DNA from: Euryodendron excelsum
Taxonomy: Eukaryota; Streptophyta; Magnoliopsida; Ericales; Pentaphylacaceae
Direction of reading: 5' to 3'
Assembly: GCA_033060915.1 (NCBI GenBank)
Contig: CM065377.1
Location: forward strand, 60,352,683 to 60,416,682
Length of the DNA: 64,000 nucleotides
The translations under genes and the position numbers were made by a program. Within the stretch, counting starts at the first letter, position 1. Each line of letters begins with the position of its first letter. Below, in pieces: positions 39,601 to 53,400 of this stretch. Under the pieces are notes generated by a model. It made no database searches. It saw only the letters and a list, made by a program, of their open reading frames with translations, and was not told where the DNA came from.

Positions 39601-42600
39601 GTCCGTGGAGTGTCCAATGTAAAAATAAATAATAAATAATTGGACACGTAGAATGGAGTGTCCGACACGTGTCCGACGAGTGTCCCACGCGTGTCAGTGT
39701 CCAACAAGTGTCGGACACGGGGACGGCTCCTCCAACGAAGTATCCGTGCTTCCTAGATTTTCACCAAGTAGGCATATCCTTAACGAGGTTCAACAAGTGG
39801 AGTTAAAAGATATCATGGGATTTAGACCAATTGCCAGCACACCAAGATTAGACTAAATTCTTATATTGCTGGTACATCAAGGCTAATTTGCACTACATCT
39901 CCATGACTTATGCTTATTGATAGAATTTGTTCATGTTTTTCAAAAAGAAATGTTAGGTAGAATGTACAAATCTAATCCTTCTTCTTCTCTTCTTTGGTGA
40001 ACCAAAATGTTTGTAAATCAAGTCCTTGTGAATTAGAGACTATCAGTAACAGTAATTATCAAAAAACAAGCAAAGCTGATATGCTGAAAATTGAAAAATT
40101 CAAAATCTAGCTTCAAAGACCTAAAATTTCATGAATAAGAGTTAAAACATTTCAGTCCAAAACTAGAAAACAGAAAGTGGGAGAAAAAAGGGAAGAACAC
40201 CACAGAGTGAATTAATGTTGATAAAATTAAGTTTCTGCTCTAATGGTAGGACATAAGACTATAAGGCCCTGTTTGTTTGCGTGAAACAGGTGAAGGATTG
40301 GAGATGGCATCCCATGGGGCCCACAAATCCACCATTTGGCAAAAAAAATGGTATGGGATTACATTTCCAAACTGGAGATGTAATCCCCCAAACGTGGGAT
40401 GTGTAATACCATGGAGGAGGTGGTATTACACATCCCATGACTTGGGGTAAGGAATAAAAAGACCCTTTTACCCACCCTTCTATAATTATATATTGTTAGT
40501 TTATATTAATATTTTATTATATATATTCCATTATATATTAATATTATATTAACAGTAAGTACTCTATAATTTATTTATCCCAGTCCTTATCCCACCTTAA
40601 CCAAACACAATATGACCAATCCCCCATCACATCAAGATTTTACTTATCCCGATCATCCCCTTCTTAATCCCATAACATTACTTATCCCCCATAATCTTAT
40701 CCCGCAAACAAACATGGCCTAAGGGTCAAACAAATGGATAAACTTGGTTGTCGAATAACTGACCAGGAAGCAAGTGCAGGCCAGAAATTAGTTGGGAATT
40801 AATATAGAAAAAAATAGAAGTAGAAAAAACTCACAAGAGGGAGGGCAAGGAACAAAATTTCATTTCATCTCAACCGAAACAGGTGAAATGCTTCTGTTCC
40901 CTAGGAGACCAACATGAAACATTAGTGGAAGAAGGAAATTCCCATTTCCATCAAAACAGGCAAAACATTTTCATTTCCTAAGAAACCAACCCAAAAACAC
41001 TAGTGAAGAACCAAAATTCCATTGTTTCCACTGAAACTCATCGAAACATTCTGAAATTATGAGTTGCTTCAACACCTATTCGGAATATCTAACATATTTA
41101 GGCACTTGTACCTTCTCCTATAACATTTTGTTTTTAGGAAGACATATCAGGGGCCTCACAACAAGGTACAAAAAAGGCATCCAAACTAAGGATCAAAATT
41201 TCATTTCGTTGTGATGTTCGATAACATCGAAACGGAAACATTTCGGAAACGTTTAGGGATTTTGCAAAAACATTTCAAAAGTGACAAATATTAATATAAT
41301 AAAATACAATCTTCTATTTTTTTCTCAATAAAAATTGTAAAACATTTATGAAAAGTTCTAAATTTGTGTTGACACAACTTATTATTTCGGTATATAATGT
41401 TGTGTTTTGGTGCATTTCTATATGTTCCAGTGTGTTTTAATGGAAACAATAGAGTTTCATCATTCCAATAGTATTTTTTTTCGGTCGCTTAAAAACAAAA
41501 ACATTTCGGTCGTTCCAATGGAAACAAATGAAAATTTCGTTCCTTGATCCCGACAAATGTTCTTGTTACATAGCTCATACCTCTCACCTCTTGTTGTGAG
41601 GTGTCTTGTGCTCAGGCAGTTATTGGGCACATTTAACTCTTGTAAAAGGGCCATTGTTACTGGGCTAATTTTGAGTATTACTTGTTAAATGGGGTCTTTT
41701 TATAAGGGCATAAATGGGTTATCATGTTGTGCCGGTAAGCTTGGAAGAGAGGTTGAGAGTATCTTGTAAACCTCATTTGGTGATAATGGACTTTGATCAC
41801 CCTCTCCGTGGGTCATCTTGCCAAACCAAATAAATCTCTACTTATTGTGTGTGCTTGTTCGCTTACAGTTTGATTCATATCTAAACAACACCTCTAAGGT
41901 GAAAGCCTTGCTCGATTGAGATGCAGAGTTGACTAATCAAGTTCACATGTTAAACCTCAAGAAAGGTTGTGCTTCACACCATATCATAATTTTTTTTTTT
42001 TTTTTTGCTTAGCAAAAAAAAAACACAATATAATAGAGTGTGAAGCAAAATCTTCTTACCATATGATATTGTAAGCCTCTTCTTACCATATGATATTGTA
42101 AGCCTCGTACAAAGAATTGCATAGGAGGAACAAGCCGATGGTTAACATTTACACCGCAACACTTGGAAAAAGTCAATTATTACAATGAGGAACTGGTATT
42201 TACTGAATTGATTCAGTCAAAAAAATTCTAGCATGATGCCAAAAATCAAATTTTTTTCTTTTCCTTCCTTGGCGGCTAGAAGGTGACTTCCTTTTCAAAT
42301 GTAATAACATGATAATTATACCACATACATGACTAGATGCATAGGTATGAAGATGTGTAGACCCATAAATGAAAAATCTGAAAACAATCCCAAAAATACA
42401 TTGTTGATGAACTCAACAAGCTAACCATTAAAGTAATCACAAGCATGGTAACCACTAAAAAGTAGGAAGCCAACAATCCTCCATCTAAAACTAGGACCTA
42501 GATGAATTCTGCGTGATAAATCAGCTGACTGACAAAGAAGCACACGCAACACCAGTCACAACATGCAGAAGTTTAAGGCACTATATCATAGACTCAAGTT

Positions 42601-44443
42601 ACCCAAACATAGACTCAAGTAAGAGCATGCCCCTTGTTTACAACCAACTACAATAAAGACTCAAGGGTACTACAAGACAAAACTACTCACCTGGAAGAAT
42701 AATGTCAGTTGGCTCAGATAATCTGAGCTCGCCCACAACTGAATCTGAACGCACTGGTGTATAACTGTCATATGCATTGAACAAGTGTTTCAAATTATAT
42801 ACTAGTTATGCAAAAGAAAATCGTATTGAAAAAAAAATTTTCACATGAACGAATTCATGAGCCATCAAGCAACGTGACACCAAATTGTTCACAGCACAAT
42901 TAGTGAAAATAACAAAGCTCTTTTGTGCAATGATAAATAAGAACTAGAAGAGCAATAAATCCCATTAAAGGCAGCCTTTGAGCTGCTTCATTACTAGATC
43001 TCACAAAACCAATTAGTGTGGAGATACGATATATCTAACATAATGCAAAACAATGGTCCCGGCACCATCTCAGGGATATTGTAAATTAAAATGAGCAAAC
43101 ACGATCAAGGCATGCCCAAAATCACCTTAACAAAATGACCAAATTTACATATTGGATCCAAGGGACTACTATTTCTATCACTTAGCTGACCTAAGCCAGC
43201 AGTTTTTTCACCTGAAAGATGATTTGGATGGCAAGACCTCTAAATGGCTAAGGTCCCAAAAATTCAAATACATATATACACGTCATTCTGTAGTAGCTTA
43301 AGCTTTTACACTGATTGGCTATTAACATGGTATTGGAGCAAGAAGGTCCTCGTTTAAATCGCAACATCTCCACACTGATAATAGATCCACATTCACATTC
43401 TGCTCATGACGTTCCCACATATCTTGAAATAAATAAATAGGGAAAATTACACCAACCTCCCTTAACCTTTAACATAGGTACAGAAAGCTCTCCCGTAGGT
43501 TAGAAAATTACAAATAGCCCCTTGCAGAGCTTTTTAGGGACAGAAACCTCACAGAAATAGTATAATTACCTTATTACACTTAATTTTTAAATTTATCCTA
43601 GTAGAGCACATTGGTGGGCAAATTTTCCCCTCTCCCTCTCCGTCTCTCTATCCTCTCTCTACGACCAGGCAGTTGCCAGACTGATTGGCCAGCACAGCCA
43701 CCCCCCACTTCCCCCCACCCCACTCCCCCTACTTTGCCAGCAAACCACCAAACCTCTCCACCACCACATTCTACCACCATTCCCACTCCCCTCAATCCCT
43801 CCCGCACACCACCCCGCCACCCCCTAGTCCACCCTACCCCTTGCTCCCACCCCCCCCCCCCCCCCCCCCACCACCCAGCCCCCCCCCAACCCTTCACCAC
43901 CTCTTCCACCATCCACCCCCACCCTACTCCACCCAATCCTTCTTGCACCCTACCCCGACACACCCCCCCTGCCCCTTCCTGCTACCCCCAGCCCTCCCCC
44001 ACTACCCTCCACCGCCAACCCTCCCCACCGTTTCCCTCCACCCTCCACTGCCACCACCACCCCCAGCCCCTCCCCCCAACTCCTACCCTTCCCCACCACA
44101 GACCATCACCCTTGAACCCCATATCACCACAATCACCAACCACAAAATCCCTATCAAACCCATACAAATTTAAGAGAAAAGTGGAAAAAAATTCAGAACT
44201 TAAAAGTGATTTATAGAGAAAATATAAAGCCCATCTATGTGATTGAGTTTTAGAGAGAGAATATATGTATATATTTTTTGTGATAAATCTCTGTGTATGT
44301 AAATATATATGCATATATATTCTAGTATATATGTATATGACACGATATGTATATTTCATGATTTGTGGAGAGTAGTTGCAGTGGGTGAGGGTTGTGGTGC
44401 ACCAAATAGTGCAGGTTGGGCATGTGGTCCATTGTGGTGGTCC

Positions 44444-44496
<53 letters not shown>

Positions 44497-47400
44497 AATA
44501 AAAAAGTAAACCAGATATAAAATAGCTATTAAGGGTAAATTTGGTGTTTCAGATAAATTTAATAGCGATGTCAGCAAATTCCACCCAGTCAACTAATAGT
44601 TGACTTAAGAATGTGGTAATTTGTGCACAAGTTTAAAAATTAAGGGCACATCTGTAATTTTTCAAACCAAGGGAGAGCTATTTGTACTTAGGCTGAACCT
44701 GAAGGGAGGTTGGTGTAACTTTCCCAAATAAATAACACATTTCTCTAACAACTTAAGCTTTTAAAGTTATCAGGTATCAACACAGAAAATACAAACACCA
44801 CGACAAGGTGCAAACAAGGAGCATATTAGAGCTCTATCATCTCACAAGTATATTGCACAAGCGACCTTAAGGATGCATCGATTATTTGTTCATTAACAAT
44901 ATACTAAGCTGCTTGAGTTGGAAAAACTTGAAGTTGATTCATTTGGTGAGTATTAGCTTTTCATATTCCCATGCAGGGAAGTGGTTGTGAAAGGTTCACG
45001 TGAGTGGGCACTTTTTGGAGGAAAATTACAACTATGAAATATAAGGAATGAATGGGGTGATTGGACAGCTATGGATGTTAATAGTACATGCAGTATAAGT
45101 TTATGGAAGGCACAAGGGAAGGAAATGATAAGTTGGTTAAGTATGTACACTTCTAAGTCAAGGATGGGGGGAGCATGACCTTTCGATATGATTGGTATCA
45201 TGAAGACTCTAAATATTACTCTCTTTTAGGAGACAGCTTGCTTTGGGATGCAAATTTCATGGAGCACTATAGGATTGGAGTGTTGATGCTGTGGAGATCC
45301 TTTACAGAACATCTTGACGAGGAAAGAGGATGAGAAGCAACAGGGTGCTTTGACCTCAGGGAGATTGAATGTGAGATCTCAATATGAGGTGTTGATTAGG
45401 ACAGTGGAGACTGTCTATCCTTGAAAGGTATTTGCACACACAGGCATCTTTCTAGGTTCCTTAGATCAGTAGGCAGCTTTTACATAGTCATAGAGGGGCA
45501 GAGTAAGATAAAACCGCAACAAGACTTGTGATGCAGTTCCTCCTGCTTACCGTGGTATATTTGGGTTGGTGAGGAATTCAAACTCTTTTGAGGGAGAAAG
45601 ATTCCAATACAAAGGTGAAGAGCACTGTCTTGGCCCAAGTGAGGTGATACAGAGGGTAAACCCTGATCTGCTAGAGAATTACTTTGACGATAGATAAGGT
45701 ATCTAGTTTTTGTTCCTTAGGGGCTCATTTATTGGCTTTATAATGTCATGTGATGGTTGCGCCCCATTTTGGTGCCTTTTTGATGATGTACTTTTACTAA
45801 TTGAAAGAGTTCATACTCCATTCATGGTGGAATCATCTTTCTAGATTTTGTACTCAAAGTCATTGTAAGTCAACATACCCTCCGGTTTGGATCACAGCAG
45901 ATTAAGTATGAAAAAAGTCCTCCCCTAGAGGGAATAGTAAATTTTCACTTTACATCCAAACCAATAGTTGTGGGGCATTTGGAAACGAACCATATTATTT
46001 AAATTTGAAATGGGAAGTATAACTACAACCTGATGTTCCTCCCCTTCTTTGCACTACTGCACCCAAGTTTCTGTATGGCAGCACCTAATCAATGAAGTTC
46101 CATATTGAGGGCTTCAACCATAATTTTACCCTTTTTTTCCTTCTCCATAAATTTAAGCTCAAGGGTGAAGCATCAAGTCTCCCAATTCTACCCCGTAAAT
46201 GAAATATACTCCACAAAAACACAAGAACCTTTTATCCACCTCCTTGCACTCCTCCAAAACGCAACTACTTTTGAAATATAAGCAGCAAGAAAATAAAATA
46301 AAATCCTTAACAGTGCCTTTTTTTTTTTTTACGGATATCATCTATTCTTTCTGTTGTTTCAGGAGATATTTCCCGAGGAAGTTAAATTCTCATACCTATA
46401 AGAACTAAGAATTAAGAAGTGAAAAAAATAATATACATATATATACATATATCTGATGTGTTTGGATTTCACAGTTACTAGCAAAAAGACTTCTCCAACC
46501 AGATAATTTTAAAAGAAAATAATGCAACTTAAAGCCAAATTACTGTCCACTTCTAAATGCTGAACAACAGCACCCCTTTTTGGTATATCTTATCAAGAAA
46601 GAATCTAATTCCAAATATTGGGGTGGGTGCGTAGGGAGAGGAGATAACATTACGAATGACTTATTAAAGCCAGAACAAATTTTCCATGCATATGTACGTA
46701 ACAGTCTAACAGATGATGTTGTATATAATTTCAAAATTTTATTAAACAAGAATAGTTGACATAAAGATATGATAAAACTATTTCAACTAAAATATAGCAA
46801 TAACTAGCAGAATTTCTGGTAAGAACGTCCACTGCTTTTTCTGGTAACATTGATTAGCATTTTAGTTGTGACAATAAGTTTCAGTGTCATAAAATCATTT
46901 TAAAAGCATCTTCTTCTAGTAGGCGCTACTAAACATTAAAAAGAGTAGATGGTTACCCGAACAATAAACGGCAATTGTACTCCAAATCTGTAACTTCATA
47001 AGTTCTAGAGTTCACTCCATTAATAAGAACGATAGTTCCCTCGTTAGTTTCTCTATACCAGCTAAACAGGCTTGATCCTTCATATCCACCAAAATATTCT
47101 CCTTCCCCAAAGTAAGTACCCGATGACAACTCCTTTACACGAACATTAGAAACTACTGGAAGAGCTGCCACATCATTTCACCTTGATATGTTAGGGACCA
47201 AACTAAAAAGAAATGAATACCTGGAACCACAAGGTGTGATCAATGCCAAAAGAAAGCAGTAACAATAAACCCTCCACATATGCGTATCTCTTATGCCAAA
47301 ACTAAATACTACGAATACAATAACCACATAAAAACTTTCAGAGAGTTTACACAATGCCACATGCTATGCAAGATTCAGATGAAATTAATTAAATAATTTC

Positions 47401-50400
47401 CACCAATCACCCAATCAGAATTATTTTGACATAATTGGTAAGATTAGGCCACTTGAATGGTTGGGTCCTACTGTTAATAATTTTAATACGTGGACATTTA
47501 TCAACCATGCAACAGTTCCGCAAGACAGATAAACAAAGTAGCACCTCTAATTAAAGTACAATAAGTTTGTACCAGGAGTAACTGGAGAATCGCAAATTGA
47601 TACTAAGGGCTTTCCGCATTTGCCATCTGCACGAGTTGGCAGCCAATATAAAGCCAAATAAGACCCCACATCTTCGAGCAATGGTGTGTATGATCTGCCA
47701 CAGTAGCACATGATTACTGTAGCTTATTTGCAGGGTAGATGCAGTTCTTTAATCTCAGAATCCATCAAACTATATTGCAAAACTTACAATGATTTTCCAC
47801 ATATAAAAACACCTTCACAAGCATTAGATATGTCCATCAGAGCAGATCCATGTAATTTGCTCTTTGTTCTGTACCAAATATATTCTCCATCAGCTTCTTG
47901 TCCACCAAAATATGTTTTTTGAGCTACAACCACCTTGTCCTCACAGCAATCAGGAATTACAAGCTCCACCCCCATCGGATCCGCTGTTGCAAGAAATATT
48001 GTAGGCATTGTCACGAGTACAACATGAGAATGTGACAAATAGAACATATAAAATAAAAGCAGTATATAGAAAACTTAGAGATACAAATATATTAATTGTG
48101 CTGTACAAGAAAAAATGAAACATTGTCCTTTTGAGGAAGGACTTTCCTTTTTCGGTGTCCTCCTTTTTAGATTTTCAGGGGGATTTACCTATCCCTGCTG
48201 ATCCTTAGGGCTGGGGTGATTGTATTTAATTCCTTTTTTGTGTAAATGGTTGGTACCCCCTTGGTACCCTTTTTTTTTTCTTCTAAATACACTTTTGCTT
48301 ATCAAAAAAAAAAAAAAAAGAAAAAATGAAACATTGTGGTCTTGCCAACAATTACGCAGCACATCATTAATTATGGGAGAGGCAACATCATCGTCCTATA
48401 ATGACTAGACATTTACAAATTTTATTATTTATTTTGTCCCAGTTGTGTTCAAATGGTAACTAAGTCAATCAGTTCTTAGCGAAAGGAATCATAAAAAAGA
48501 CATATCAAATTGAAGCAGTCCATATTTCTTAACTAGAACTGAATTAGTATCACAGGGTCTATGTTATCCGACAGGTTAGAAGGATTCTAAGTACAACAAA
48601 TCAACCTAAAGAAAAAGTTTGTGCTACATACTAAAGTGAGACTTATATGGCATATGAATGCAATAATTTCTAATAGAGGGGGCTCAAGTTTAAAGCAGTT
48701 TGATAACATGTTAATCCTAATGCAATTTGATCTTAAATTTGCATAAAGGTATGCTGCAAACCCAAATCTATCCATGGCCCGTCTCTATTATTCCTTGCTA
48801 GAGTTTATTGTACCTTTGTTCTTTTCTAGAGAATAAAGGTGTGAATCATCCACCTTCCTTCTTTTGGATTTTCATTACTTCAATGATTCCTTTCATTCTT
48901 GTGATCGAAGTCCTTTATTTGCGAAAAAGTCCCTGCAACCTTCAATAAAAAGGCTCCAAGGATGTGTTCAATATTAAAGTAGCTTAGATGGTGAACTGGC
49001 TATCCCATTGTGTATGCTACCCTTGCATAGCCACACATATAAAACTAGAAGACATCACAATCAGGAGCAAAAACATTCACATTAAGGTCAGGAAACACAG
49101 GTAGATAAGAATGTTAAGGACTTCTAACTGATATGATTTGGCAGTACAGAGCGTTCATTCAGGCAATGTTGCCATGCAAAAAAGACCAATAACGCAAGAG
49201 TTAGACCTAATTTCTTCAGCAACAGGCTCGATGGGGTAGCATCGACCTTTGTAATGATCAAACAAAACAATTGTAAGCCACAAAGAACAAGGATTAATGT
49301 AATACTAGGAATAAAAACACTTGTTACAACAGTAATGACAACAAAACAACTTTACGATCTAAAATGCCTCAGTATGAGTGCCATACTAGAACAAGATTCG
49401 TGTAACCAACCTCGTAGTCTAGATTTAGCTTATAGAAGCTTCGTTAAAGCAGGACGTATCCATTCGTATCACACAAATGTCAAGTTGTTGACAGGAATGG
49501 AATCAAGGAAAGCAAATTGACTGCCTTTATTTTTGAGAAATTCTGTTATTATAAATAGAATAGGACCAATATAAACAAGCGAAATTGATTGGTGTATCCA
49601 ACTAAGCAATAATGTTGTAGTATTAATGTTCAGTTGCAACACGAGATGTGAATAATACAGCATAAAAAGTTTCAAAGTAAATATGGGTATGTGTAGATAT
49701 ATTATGAACGTATAGAAAAAATGGCATTTAAATTCCTTTCAGATTTTTATGAAAATTTGTCAATTTAGTATATTAATTAGATACTCGATGCACAAATATC
49801 AAAAGTTCAATGACCAAATATATACAACATTGGAATAGCAGGGACTTCCATTGGAAGGAACTACTTACCAGGAGCAACCACACTTGACACCACACTCCTA
49901 GCACTCCCTTTAACTCCATCTTTTCGCACAGGTGTGTAAACGAGTTCAACGCATCTTCCAACATCCTCAAAAGTTAATTCCAAGAACTCCGCTAACATAA
50001 TATTTTAAGCCTTTATTTAGCAACTCCAATCAGACAAGTTGAAAATAGATAAATAAATCTAAGAAGAATTAACGTACCAGTTGTATATAATTTATCCTTT
50101 ACACCATTACTTTTCACTCTAAACCATTCGTAGAAGCAATCTCCTTTTTCTCTGAATGAAGAGTTAATAATTTTAATTTTAGGAACAACAAAGCAAGGCT
50201 AGAAGTTCGACCTGTCCTCAAGATGATGGTTAACCAAATGTCTCACCCGCCACTATAAGAGGCAATGAAGCTCAAACGTTCTCCTTCCACAAGCGATCCT
50301 CGAAATTCAAGCGACTGGCAAGTTGGAGGCCCTGCAATAATGAGTTGTATTAAGAGGCATTGTTACTTTGTATACTAAAGTTTAAACAATGATTTTCCAG

Positions 50401-53400
50401 GAAGAAAATATTTTTAGGCATCATTACATGTCATAAACTTGAATGGAGAGAATATCACTTACAACGACATTTATGAAGGGGAAAAAAAATGCAACCCACA
50501 ATTGCTATAATGTTATATTAGCACAAAGTTATGCATGTAGATCATTTGCATACCAGGTATAATTGGTCCAATTTGTTCAGAAAGTACAGTAGGACCACGC
50601 GCCCAATCACTTCTGACAGGCTCACATGAAACTGATATAAAGAAGCCAATATCATCAACTGAGAGTGTGTATGATGATGATGTGGCATCTTTAACTTCAC
50701 TCTGGATTCCATCTGAACTAGTCTGCAGGAACATTAATGTTATTCAGAGATTTTAACAGTTTACAATAAATCATAATGCAACAAAGTTGATACTAGTGAA
50801 CCAATTTTTTTCGTAACCAGCTGTGTTACATGGACTCTTTTATTCCCCCAATGTACCCATGTCTCACAGTTCTAACAATGGAGTGTAGCCAAATCAGACA
50901 CTTGGATCCTCTAGTTTTTTATCATATTTGAAGAAGAAGAAAATCACAAGTGGTGATAAAGAAAATTTTCTAGCCTTTCACATGGATGAGAGATAGAAAT
51001 TCCCCTTTTCTCCTAAATCCTATTTAATTTCAAATACAATCCTAACTTATTTATGTCTTATGTCATAATATTATACAACTAGCCGTTAACCCGTGTATCA
51101 GACGGGAAAAAATATTTTTACATAAACAATGTTTCATAATTATTAGTTGAATTATAGATGTGTGTATATACATATATATAGATCACAACTTAAAACTAAA
51201 AATTAAAATTAAGGCTAAATAAAAGTCACACAAACCAATTTTTAGGAATCAAAAGTCTCAAAAATCAAAAAGTTTTATTGCAAAGTAAATTGACAGTGAA
51301 AAGGAAAGAAGTAGAATATTTGCACCTGATACTTTACTGCTTGAAGTCATTTACTGCCAATGGTATCTCATAGTATTTCCTCTAAATGGTTATAAAGGCT
51401 TACATGTCCATCATTAAAAGCAATATATGTATATTCATCTTATAAAGGCTTACATGTCCATCATTAAAAGCAATATATGTATATTCATAAGATGTAAATG
51501 AGTTATATTTTAATAGACTTTATAGATAATAGACAACTTAATTTATTTTAACATAATAGAGAACCTAATTGGATCACAATATATATATATATAATAGATA
51601 TAGATGTACAGGAGTAATATTTTAATAGACTTTATAGATGAAATTGAATTTAACTTTTTTTAACATAATAAGAAACTTAATTGAACCACAACATAGATGA
51701 ATATAGTATATTTTAATAGACTTTATAGTTAATAGGTCACTTAATTTTTTTTTAAAAATAGGAAACATAATTGGCTTACAATATGTATATATAAGAGATA
51801 TAGATGTGAAAGAGTTATATTTTAATAGACTTTATAGAACATAGGAAACTTAACCTTGTTTTAACATAACAGGGAATTTAATTGGGCACAAGAATAGATG
51901 AATAGAGTAGGCCAAACTCTATTGCCCCTATGGGGTAGCATTTTAAAATTACAAAGGCATAGGAAGTGCCACATAGGGGACACGTGGGAACAGGAAAAAA
52001 AGTTTGGGCAAACACAACTTATATATATATTAGATATGCAATATATTTAAATGTTCATGACGTGTCCATGTCACCATACCCAACTTTTGGACACATACCC
52101 ACATATCCTAACATTTAGGGTTTAGGTAGGTTTGAAGCTTGCAAACACAATTGTACCCAAGTCCACGTACCATATGTCACCAGCATAAGTTAAATTCAAA
52201 CATCTTTCATTGCTTTAAAATCCACTTACTGTGATGACCAATTATTGTTCATAGACCAGTACTAGCAATGTCAAGTAGTAATCAATGTAAATTCAAATCA
52301 TTCCCTTGCTGGAACTAGCAAGGAGAAAATTTACCAAAACAAAAATCTATGTCAAATTACAAGTACCCGGAACCACCGAAAAACTGAGTCTCCCTCTTCG
52401 CCACCCCAATAGTTTTTATCAACATTTAACGCAGTGCCTTCAACAGCAGTTCCAACAATGTGTAGAGAAAGCAATCTCGGGCTCCCTAACAACCAAGTAG
52501 CAGTCAGCATAAGAAGCAATGTTAATAATCACCACACTCAGAGAAGTCTTACACTGATACCAGTTTCATAAACATACAAAAATTGCACATAGCATAGGTG
52601 CATGCAATCAATAGAAAACCTGCATATGATTACGGGTAGGCCTGTGAAATCTTTCTGATTATCCTTATCTTTATTTGTCAACCATCCTAATCTTCATCTA
52701 TAAAAAAAATAGGAAAGTGAATGAAACTAGATAGTACTTTTAACCTTGCCTTTTTGGACTTACATGCTCTAAATTTTAAACGTCAAAAATAGTTTGGAAA
52801 GATGAAGAGGTACTAAATTATCAATCTAATGGTTTTGGCATTGAACATAAATTTTGTTGAAGTTGTAGCAACCTTTTCCACCAATATTGGGACTGACAGC
52901 AATCTAAAAAGCGTATATTATTGTGGACGCATGAGTGACACTTCTTGGGTCACTTCCAACAGGAACAAACCAACCTTTAACACAAGGATATTGCTTTATT
53001 TTGGTTCAAGACAAGAAAATGTCAATTGTTAAATAGAAACAAACTAAGGGTTCTTCCAAAAGCTTAACCAGATTTAGAAAGAAAATAAGAAATGTAGGTT
53101 TCACCAAAAGCATGAATACGAGAAAAAAGCATTCATTATAACTAGTGCGCGTGTGTGGGGCACGCACGACGCGTGCACACATCAAAAAAACACGCCACAT
53201 ATATAGATGATACACATTCTACGTCTGTCTCTCTTTTTTTAAGGTTTTATCTTGTGAAAATGTCCCTGTTCATGTCCATATCCATGTCCTCCATCCATCC
53301 TAATGGCTATTCAATAGAGCCATGCTAGGAGAAGAATTTGTCATTGAGTAAATACGACAAATTTCCTTATTTACAAAGCATGAAATTTGTTCTATAGTTT

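Noticed and set aside
43611..44216. 201-residue Pro-rich open frame on the plus strand
   Set aside because: It lies entirely in the C-rich low-complexity core of the Mutator-like element, overlaps a similar frame in another phase, and has no recognisable domain.
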